A DNA stretch of 15,663 nt from an uncultured Leucobacter sp. GTDB lineage: Bacteria; Actinomycetota; Actinomycetes; Actinomycetales; Microbacteriaceae. The translations under genes were made by a program, and so were the position numbers. Where the stretch lies: the NCBI GenBank assembly GCA_945952575.1, contig CAMFIY010000022.1, positions 1 to 15,663 of the forward strand. The letters run 5' to 3'. Below, in pieces: positions 6,275-11,819 of this stretch. The notes beneath the pieces were generated by a model, which was given only the letters and a program-made list of their open reading frames with translations, searched no databases and was not told the origin of the DNA. Numbering within the stretch: position 1 is the first letter of the stretch; each line of letters opens with the position of its first letter.

Positions 6275-6952
6275 TCAGCTCCCGTGCGCGAAGAGCAGCG
6301 CGCGCAGCCCGGCCACCGAGGCCGCCCGGCCCACGGCGCCCTGCGCCTCTTCGGGCGAGCCGAAGCCCCACTCGGCGAAGAGCACCGGGATCCCGTGCTC
6401 GGCTGCCCCGTCGAGATCGTGGTGGCGGTCACCGATCAGCACCGGACGAGTCAGATCCGCGCCGGCCGCTGCGAGCCGCTGCAGGGCCCGGCCGATGACC
6501 TCGGACTTGCCCTCTCCTCCGCCTCCGGCGCGGGGGAGCGCACCGGCGATCGCGGTGAACTGCCCCAGCAGCCCGAAGTGTTCCAGGATGGCGACCACCT
6601 GATTCTCGGGCTTGCTGCTCGCCGTCGATTGGGGGACGCCCGCGTCGTGCACCTCCCGCAGCAGCTCCGCGATCCCGGGATAGAGCTCGACCCCCGACGC
6701 AAAGCCGTCCCGCCTCGCGAACGCACGGTATCTGTCGACCGCCTCCTCGGCCTGAGCCTGCCGCATGCCGGCCCGGGAGCGGAACGACTCGAGCATCGGC
6801 GGGCCGATCCAGTGCCGCAGTTCCGCGGGATCCGGTGCCGCGATCCCATAGGAGGCGAATACCTCGCGCAGTCGCGGAAGAATGCCCTGCGAGGCATCGG
6901 CGATCGTCCCGTCGACATCCCAGAGGATGCAGCTGTAGCGAGAGGCGCCCAT
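6275..6952 (-). CDS. HAD family hydrolase (phosphoglycolate phosphatase-like)
   Basis: This is a 225-aa haloacid dehalogenase superfamily phosphatase of the Gph/PpaX type with an alpha-helical C1 cap between motifs I and II. Motif I is WDVDGT (nucleophile D12, acid D14), motif II STASSKP with its Lys a few residues on, and motif IV LIGDRHHDLDGA. All Mg2+ and phospho-transfer residues are present, so it should hydrolyse a small phosphate monoester or pyrophosphate in the cytosol; the exact substrate cannot be read from sequence. A Gly-rich loop (RAGGGGEGKSE) precedes motif IV. ATG 6952 is preferred because AGG lies 8 nt upstream. GTG 6958, two codons earlier, is possible but its AGG is too close. 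It stands alone between the tRNA terminator and the divergent kdp operon. Confidence 0.9.
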   Translation of the reverse strand: MGASRYSCILWDVDGTIADASQGILPRLREVFASYGIAAPDPAELRHWIGPPMLESFRSRAGMRQAQAEEAVDRYRAFARRDGFASGVELYPGIAELLREVHDAGVPQSTASSKPENQVVAILEHFGLLGQFTAIAGALPRAGGGGEGKSEVIGRALQRLAAAGADLTRPVLIGDRHHDLDGAAEHGIPVLFAEWGFGSPEEAQGAVGRAASVAGLRALLFAHGS

Positions 6953-6994
6953 GGTCACAGCCTACGGGGGCCTGCGCCGGGTCAGGGCGTTATG

Positions 6995-7008
6995 AATCCG
7001 TATGGATT
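6995..7008. promoter_or_regulatory. Palindrome AATCC-GTAT-GGATT, possible KdpE operator
   Basis: Perfect 5-bp arms AATCC (6995-6999) and GGATT (7004-7008) surround GTAT, in the most A/T-rich patch of the intergenic region (TTATGAATCCGTATGGATTT). The dimeric OmpR-type regulator KdpE binds A/T-rich sites upstream of kdp in other bacteria. The assignment here is positional inference only. Confidence 0.35.
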
Positions 7009-7073
7009 TCCGGCGGCGGAGGAGACAGGCCGTTTGCATTCCGTTAGGAGCGTTCCGATCGCCTCGGCGGAGT

Positions 7074-7140
7074 GATGCACTGGCTGAGGCATCCGCTCGG
7101 GATGCTCCGCGGAGAGGTCCGCGGCAGCCTCCACAAGGAG
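7074..7140 (+). ncRNA. Structured 5' leader RNA of the kdp operon (candidate riboswitch/thermosensor)
   Basis: A three-way junction can be drawn by eye. P1 is GGCTG (7082-7086) with CAGCC (7125-7129). P2 is GCATCC (7089-7094) with GGATGC (7100-7105), loop GCTCG. P3 is CCGCGGA (7107-7113) with TCCGCGG (7118-7124), loop GAGG. A competing helix pairs GATGC (7074-7078) with GCATC (7089-7093), which would prevent P2. Just downstream, CTCC (7129-7132) can pair with the Shine-Dalgarno GGAG (7137-7140) across ACAA. It does not match the c-di-AMP (ydaO) riboswitch as I know it. Function is inferred from architecture and position only. Confidence 0.45.
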
Positions 7141-7146
7141 TGAATC

Positions 7147-7230
7147 GTGCTCGACATCGTCTACGTGCTGGGGATCCTCGCCCTGTTCGCCGTGGTCGCC
7201 CTCGCGGCGAAGGCAGTGGATCGCCTGTGA
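7147..7230 (+). CDS. Small membrane peptide encoded upstream of kdpF
   Basis: This is a 27-aa ORF with a GTG start, preceded by the best ribosome site in the region (AAGGAG, ending 6 nt before the start). The peptide begins MLDIVYVLGILALF and ends AAKAVDRL: one hydrophobic helix with a short acidic N-terminus and a charged C-terminal tail. Its stop overlaps the kdpF start (GTGA, 7227-7230), so translation of kdpF is probably coupled to it. My recollection is that similar unannotated peptides precede kdpF in other actinobacterial kdp operons. It may be an extra small subunit of the Kdp complex or simply a coupling leader peptide. Its function is not established. Confidence 0.7.
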   Translation: MLDIVYVLGILALFAVVALAAKAVDRL

Positions 7231-7316
7231 TCGCCTTCGACATACTCGGGGCCGCACTGGGCCTCATGGCCATCGCCTATCTCGTCTACGCGCTCGTGAA
7301 GCCGGAGCGTTTCTGA
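7227..7316 (+). CDS. kdpF: KdpF, small subunit of the K+-transporting ATPase
   Basis: This is a 29-aa single-span membrane peptide. It begins MIAFDILGAALG and ends YLVYALVKPERF; the final (Y/L)L..AL..PE(R/K)F is the KdpF hallmark. In E. coli KdpF binds at the KdpA/KdpB interface and stabilises the KdpFABC complex. It starts with GTG 7227, overlapping the stop of the upstream small ORF by 4 nt, and its stop shares one base with the kdpA ATG (TGATG at 7314-7318), so the three cistrons are tightly coupled. Genes this short are often missed by automated callers. Confidence 0.93.
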   Translation: MIAFDILGAALGLMAIAYLVYALVKPERF

Positions 7317-8989
7317 TGGTGTGGTGGTTCTTCGCAGCTGCGCTCGTCACGCTCGCCCTCGTGCTCGGCGTCGTCTATCGACCGCTGGGCGACTACATGG
7401 CCTGGGTCTTCAGCTCGGTGAAGGATTGGCGTGTCGAGCGTGGTCTCTACCGCCTGATCGGCGTCGACCCGGCTCAAGGCCAGAGCTGGCAGGCGTATCT
7501 GCGCTCGGTGCTCGCGTTCTCGCTGTTGGGCGTCCTCGCGCTCTATCTGCTGCAGCGCACGCAGCAGTGGCTGCCCTACTCGCTGGGGTTGCCGCCCGTT
7601 CCCGAGGGCATCGCGTTCAACACGGCCGTCTCCTTCGTGACGAACACGAACTGGCAGGCGTACTCGCCGGAGGCGACGCTCGGCTACACGGTGCAGTTCG
7701 CCGGTCTCGCGGTGCAGAACTTCGTCTCTGCGGCAACCGGTATCGCAGTGGCGGTGGCACTGGTCCGCGGCTTCGCCTACCGTCGATCCGGCACCATCGG
7801 CAACTTCTGGGTGGATCTCGTCCGCGCCTCGTTCCGGATCCTGCTGCCGCTCTCCGCTCTCGGGGCTCTCGTGCTCCTCGCCGGCGGGGTGATCCAGAAC
7901 CTCGCGGGCTTCACCGAGATCGCAACCGTCGCCGACGGCCATCAGGCCCTGCCGGGAGGCCCGGCGGCCTCGCAGGAGGCGATCAAGCTGCTCGGCACGA
8001 ACGGCGGCGGCTTCTTCAACGCGAACTCTGCCCATCCGTTCGAGAATCCGAGCCCGTGGACCAACCTCTTCCAGGTCGTACTGATCCTCGTGATCCCGTT
8101 CTCGCTCCCGCGCACCTTCGGCCGCATGATCGGGGACGAGCGCCAGGGCTACGCGATCCTCGCCGCGATGTCGATCCTGTTCCTCGCCTCGACGGCGGCG
8201 CTCACCGGGCTCGAACTCGCAGGCGCCGGTACCGCGCCCCAGCTCGCCGGTGCGGCGATGGAGGGCAAGGAGCAGCGATTCGGGATCGTCGGATCGACGA
8301 TCTTCGGATCGGCGACGACGCTCACCTCCACCGGCGCGGTGAACGCCATGCACGATTCGTTCACGGCCCTCGGCGGCATGATGCCGATGCTGAACATGAT
8401 GCTCGGCGAGATCGCTCCCGGCGGAGTCGGATCCGGGCTGTACGGGATGCTGATCATCGTCGTGGTCGCCGTCTTCATCGCCGGTCTGCTGGTCGGACGC
8501 ACCCCCGAGTATCTCGGCAAGAAGCTCGGCCCGTACGAGATGAAGCTCGCGAGCCTGTACATCCTCGTCATGCCCCTGCTGGTGCTCGCGGGCCTCGCGC
8601 TCAGTCTCGCCGTGCCCGCGCTGCGCGCGAGCGTCGTCGGGGAGTCGCTCGCGAACCCGGGCCCGCACGGGCTGTCCGAGCTCGTCTACGCCTTCGCATC
8701 AGGTGCGAACAACAACGGATCCGCATTCGCCGGGCTCACGGCGAGCACGCCGTGGCTGACGGCGGCGATCGGCGTGGCCATGCTGCTCGGGCGCTTCATC
8801 CCGATCGTACTGATCCTCGCCCTCGCCGGCTCGCTCGCCGCGCAGGATCGCATCCCCGCGACCGCCGGAACCCTGCCGACGCACCGTCCGCTGTTCGTCG
8901 GGCTGACCGTCGGCACCGCGGTGCTCGTCACCGCACTCGTCTTCTTCCCCGTGCTCACGCTGGGACCACTCGCAGAAGGGCTGAAGTAG
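7316..8989 (+). CDS. kdpA: Potassium-transporting ATPase subunit KdpA
   Basis: This 557-aa integral membrane protein is the K+-selective channel-like subunit of KdpFABC. About ten membrane helices are visible, starting at residues 1-20, with four pore-loop repeats typical of the superfamily of K+ transporters. The selectivity-filter segments are TNTNWQ (109-114), GTNGGGFFN (227-235), TSTGAVN (337-343) and ASGANNNGSAF (461-471); the filter glycines G232, G340 (or neighbour) and G468 are present. Length matches the family (about 555-560). A GGAG (7304-7307) within kdpF lies 8 nt upstream of the ATG. KdpA passes K+ through an internal tunnel to the P-type site in KdpB. The operon continues with kdpB 2 nt after the stop. 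Confidence 0.98.
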   Translation: MVWWFFAAALVTLALVLGVVYRPLGDYMAWVFSSVKDWRVERGLYRLIGVDPAQGQSWQAYLRSVLAFSLLGVLALYLLQRTQQWLPYSLGLPPVPEGIAFNTAVSFVTNTNWQAYSPEATLGYTVQFAGLAVQNFVSAATGIAVAVALVRGFAYRRSGTIGNFWVDLVRASFRILLPLSALGALVLLAGGVIQNLAGFTEIATVADGHQALPGGPAASQEAIKLLGTNGGGFFNANSAHPFENPSPWTNLFQVVLILVIPFSLPRTFGRMIGDERQGYAILAAMSILFLASTAALTGLELAGAGTAPQLAGAAMEGKEQRFGIVGSTIFGSATTLTSTGAVNAMHDSFTALGGMMPMLNMMLGEIAPGGVGSGLYGMLIIVVVAVFIAGLLVGRTPEYLGKKLGPYEMKLASLYILVMPLLVLAGLALSLAVPALRASVVGESLANPGPHGLSELVYAFASGANNNGSAFAGLTASTPWLTAAIGVAMLLGRFIPIVLILALAGSLAAQDRIPATAGTLPTHRPLFVGLTVGTAVLVTALVFFPVLTLGPLAEGLK

Positions 8990-8991
8990 TC

Positions 8992-11169
8992 ATGTCGACC
9001 TCTCTCACGGAACCCGCCGGAACGTCGGCTCCGACCGCCGCATCCGATCGACGATCGGAGAAGGCCGATCCGCATCGCACGCTCGACTGGAAGCAGTTCC
9101 GCGCCGCGATCCCGGGAGCCCTGCGCAAGCTGGACCCGCGCGCGCAGTGGCGCAACCCGGTCATGTTCATCGTCTGGGTCGGCGCGGCGTTCACCACACT
9201 GCTCGCCGTCGCCGAGCCGTTCCTCGGCGGTCCGGGCGCCTCCGGCGGAACCGCGGTGCCCGGCGCCTTCTCCGGCGCGATCGCGGCGTGGCTGTGGCTG
9301 ACCGTCAGCTTCGCCAACCTGGCGGAGTCGGTGGCGGAGGGACGGGGCAAGGCCCAGGCGGACACGCTGCGGAAGACGCGCACCAGCACCGCGGCGTACC
9401 GGGTGGAGGCCTACGAAGCCGGTCTGGATCCCTCAGCTGAGAAGACGCGGCTGACCGAGGTGTCGTCGGCCGAGCTGCGTCTCGGCGACATCGTCGCGGT
9501 GTCGGCCGGCGGCCTCATCCCGGGCGACGGCGACGTGATCTGGGGGATCGCCTCGATCGATGAATCGGCCATCACCGGCGAGTCCGCCCCGGTGATCAGG
9601 GAGTCGGGAGGCGATCGCTCCGCCGTCACCGGCGGGACGCGCGTGCTCTCCGACCGGATCGTCGTCGAGATCACCTCGAAGCCCGGCGAGACCTTCGTCG
9701 ACCGCATGATCGCACTCGTCGAGGGCGCCGCCCGTCAGCGCACGCCCAACGAGATCGCGCTGAACATCCTGCTGGCCTCGCTCTCGATCGTGTTCGTCAC
9801 GGTCGCGCTGACGCTGAATCCGATCGCGTCGCTCTCGGCGAGCCCGGCGAGCATCCCGGTGCTCGTGGCGCTGCTCGTCTGCCTCATCCCGACCACCATC
9901 GGCGCGCTGCTCTCCGCGATCGGCATCGCCGGAATGGATCGCCTGGTGCAGAACAACGTGCTCGCGATGTCCGGACGCGCCGTCGAGGCGGCCGGAGACG
10001 TCACGACGCTGCTCCTCGACAAGACGGGCACCATCACGTACGGCAATCGCCGTGCGAGCGCGTTCGTCCCGCTCGCGGGAGTCGCGGAGTCCGAGCTCGT
10101 CGAGGCCGCGGTGCTCGCCTCGCTCGCGGATCCGACGCCCGAGGGCAGCTCGGTCGTCGAACTCGCCCGGCGAGAGGGTCTCGTTCCAGAGCAGCCGCAG
10201 GACGGGGAGAACGTGCCCTTCACCGCGCAGACGCGCATGTCGGGGTTGGATCTGCCCGATGGCACGCGTATCCGCAAGGGTGCGGGATCCGCGATCCTGG
10301 CCTGGCTCGAGAGCGCCGAGGCGGCGATCCCGTCGGACGATCGGGCCGAGATCCAGGAGCACATCGAGCACATCTCACAGTCGGGCGGGACCCCGCTCAC
10401 CGTCGCGAGAACCGCTCCGGACGGCTCGGCTCGGCTGCTCGGCGTGATCCATCTGAAGGATGTGGTCAAGGAGGGACTCACCGAGCGCTTTGCCGAGCTG
10501 CGGGCGATGGGCATCCGCACGGTGATGGTGACGGGGGACAATCCGCTCACGGCCGCTGCGATCGCGAAGGAGGCCGGCGTCGACGACTTCCTCGCCGAGG
10601 CCACGCCCGAGGACAAGCTCGCCTACATCCGCCGGGAGCAGGAGGGCGGAAAGCTCGTCGCCATGACGGGGGACGGGACGAACGACGCGCCCGCACTCGC
10701 GCAGGCGGATGTCGGCGTGGCCATGAACACCGGCACCTCGGCGGCGAAGGAGGCCGGCAACATGGTCGACCTGGACTCGGATCCGACCAAGCTGATCGAT
10801 ATCGTGGCCATCGGCAAACAGCTGCTGATCACGCGCGGTGCGCTGACCACCTTCTCGATCGCCAACGACATCGCGAAGTACTTCGCCATCATCCCCGCGA
10901 TCTTCATGGGCGTGTTCCCCGGTCTCTCGGCGCTCAACGTGATGGGCCTGCACTCGCCGGCCTCGGCGGTGCTCTCGGCGGTGATCTTCAACGCGATCGT
11001 GATCGTGTTCCTGGTACCGCTCGCGCTGCGCGGCGTGCGGTACCGCCCGGCGAGCGCCTCCAAGATCCTGGGTCGCAACCTCGGACTCTACGGCCTCGGC
11101 GGCATCATCACCCCATTCATCGGCATCTGGCTGATCGACCTGCTCGTCCGGTCGATTCCCGGGTTCTGA
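8992..11169 (+). CDS. kdpB: Potassium-transporting ATPase ATP-binding subunit KdpB
   Basis: This 725-aa P-type ATPase (type IA) is the catalytic subunit driving K+ import. The actuator motif TGES is at 195-198; its serine aligns with the E. coli residue whose phosphorylation inhibits the pump. Phosphorylation motif DKTGT has catalytic D343, the nucleotide domain contains KGAGS, and the hinge motif TGDGTNDAP is at 559-567. Membrane helices flank these domains. The first ~35 residues are a Ser/Thr/Ala/Asp-rich extension before TLDWKQF, which makes the protein about 40 residues longer than E. coli KdpB; such tails are seen in actinobacteria. ATG 8992 lies 2 nt after kdpA with only a distant AGAAGGG, so translation is probably coupled to kdpA. 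The same frame stays open antiparallel to kdpA's frame upstream, but that part is not coding. Confidence 0.98.
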   Translation: MSTSLTEPAGTSAPTAASDRRSEKADPHRTLDWKQFRAAIPGALRKLDPRAQWRNPVMFIVWVGAAFTTLLAVAEPFLGGPGASGGTAVPGAFSGAIAAWLWLTVSFANLAESVAEGRGKAQADTLRKTRTSTAAYRVEAYEAGLDPSAEKTRLTEVSSAELRLGDIVAVSAGGLIPGDGDVIWGIASIDESAITGESAPVIRESGGDRSAVTGGTRVLSDRIVVEITSKPGETFVDRMIALVEGAARQRTPNEIALNILLASLSIVFVTVALTLNPIASLSASPASIPVLVALLVCLIPTTIGALLSAIGIAGMDRLVQNNVLAMSGRAVEAAGDVTTLLLDKTGTITYGNRRASAFVPLAGVAESELVEAAVLASLADPTPEGSSVVELARREGLVPEQPQDGENVPFTAQTRMSGLDLPDGTRIRKGAGSAILAWLESAEAAIPSDDRAEIQEHIEHISQSGGTPLTVARTAPDGSARLLGVIHLKDVVKEGLTERFAELRAMGIRTVMVTGDNPLTAAAIAKEAGVDDFLAEATPEDKLAYIRREQEGGKLVAMTGDGTNDAPALAQADVGVAMNTGTSAAKEAGNMVDLDSDPTKLIDIVAIGKQLLITRGALTTFSIANDIAKYFAIIPAIFMGVFPGLSALNVMGLHSPASAVLSAVIFNAIVIVFLVPLALRGVRYRPASASKILGRNLGLYGLGGIITPFIGIWLIDLLVRSIPGF

Positions 11170-11185
11170 GCGCGGCCACGCTCAG
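11166..11185 (+). other. Intercistronic hairpin overlapping the kdpB stop codon
   Basis: CTGAGCG (11166-11172) pairs perfectly with CGCTCAG (11179-11185) around CGGCCA. The stem includes the kdpB stop TGA (11167-11169) and ends 2 nt before the kdpC Shine-Dalgarno AGGAG (11188-11192). It may stabilise or process the mRNA, or tune KdpC output. Confidence 0.45.
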
Positions 11186-11201
11186 CTAGGAGAACACGAA
11201 C

Positions 11202-11816
11202 ATGAACGCATCCGGGCGCCGCGTCGGGCGCACCCTCTGGACGGCCTGCCGGGCGGTACTCGCCCTGACGGCGATCCTCGGCATCGGCTACACCTTCGCG
11301 ATCACGGGCGTCGGGCAGCTGCTCTTCCCCGCGCAGGCCGACGGCTCACCGGTGACGAACCGGTCGGGCGCGATCGTCGGGTCGGCGCTGCTCGGGCAGA
11401 GCTTCACCGACCGGAGCGGTCGACCGCTGCCCGAATACTTCCAGCCGCGCCCCTCGAACGCGGGCGACGGATACGACGCCGCGGCCTCCTCCGGCAGCAA
11501 CCTCGGGCCGGAGCATCCCGAGCTGATCCGACTGATAGGCGAGCGACGGGCCCAGGTCGCCGCCTTCGACGGCGTGGCAGAGAGCGAGGTGCCCGCGGAC
11601 GCGGTCACCTCCTCCGGGTCGGGCCTCGATCCGGACATCAGCCCGGCGTACGCCGAGATACAGGTGCGCCGGGTGGCGGAGGCGCGCGGGCTCTCGGAGA
11701 GGACCGTCCGCGATCTGGTCACCAGGCACACCCGCGGACGGGACCTCGGATTCCTCGGTGAGCCGACCGTCGACGTGCTTGGGCTTAACCTGGAGCTCGA
11801 CGAACTGGGAGGCTGA
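11202..11816 (+). CDS. kdpC: Potassium-transporting ATPase subunit KdpC
   Basis: This 204-aa single-span membrane protein of the KdpFABC pump stabilises the complex and is thought to increase ATP affinity of KdpB. One N-terminal helix (about 15-36, ACRAVLALTAILGIGYTFAI) is followed by an extracytoplasmic domain with the family motifs GSALLGQSF, YFQPRPS, GSNLGP and DAVTSSGSGLDPDISPAYA. The usual C-terminal R-G-F-LGEP-VNVL-LN-L pattern ends the protein. Length is normal for the family. The ATG at 11202 has an AGGAG 9 nt upstream. It is separated from kdpB by 32 nt containing a 7-bp hairpin and is followed 3 nt later by kdpD. Confidence 0.97.
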   Translation: MNASGRRVGRTLWTACRAVLALTAILGIGYTFAITGVGQLLFPAQADGSPVTNRSGAIVGSALLGQSFTDRSGRPLPEYFQPRPSNAGDGYDAAASSGSNLGPEHPELIRLIGERRAQVAAFDGVAESEVPADAVTSSGSGLDPDISPAYAEIQVRRVAEARGLSERTVRDLVTRHTRGRDLGFLGEPTVDVLGLNLELDELGG

Positions 11817-11819
11817 GTC

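Larger units (their letters stand above)
6953..7146 (+). promoter_or_regulatory. kdp control region between the HAD gene and the kdp operon
   Basis: About 190 bp with no gene. It is the obvious site for the kdp promoter and KdpE binding. Features seen in order are an A/T-richer patch with a palindrome (6989-7010), three CGTT repeats at 7031, 7042 and 7051, a folded RNA leader (7074-7129), and the Shine-Dalgarno GGAG (7137-7140) 6 nt before GTG 7147. TTGCAT (7034-7039) could be a -35, but no matching -10 is convincing, so the transcription start is not assigned. Confidence 0.6.

Noticed and set aside
7002..7316. A 104-codon plus-strand frame including kdpF
   Set aside because: The first 75 codons are Arg-rich non-coding leader; only the last 29 codons match KdpF, starting at GTG 7227.
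7286..8668. Long minus-strand open frame antisense to kdpA
   Set aside because: Composition is Arg/Glu/His/Gln-rich with no recognisable domain; it is a usual shadow of a GC-rich gene on the other strand.
7321..8991. The kdpB frame is open all the way back through kdpA, suggesting a giant fusion
   Set aside because: The upstream part is Arg/Ala-rich out-of-frame kdpA. KdpA is intact in another frame and kdpB has a normal ATG at 8992.
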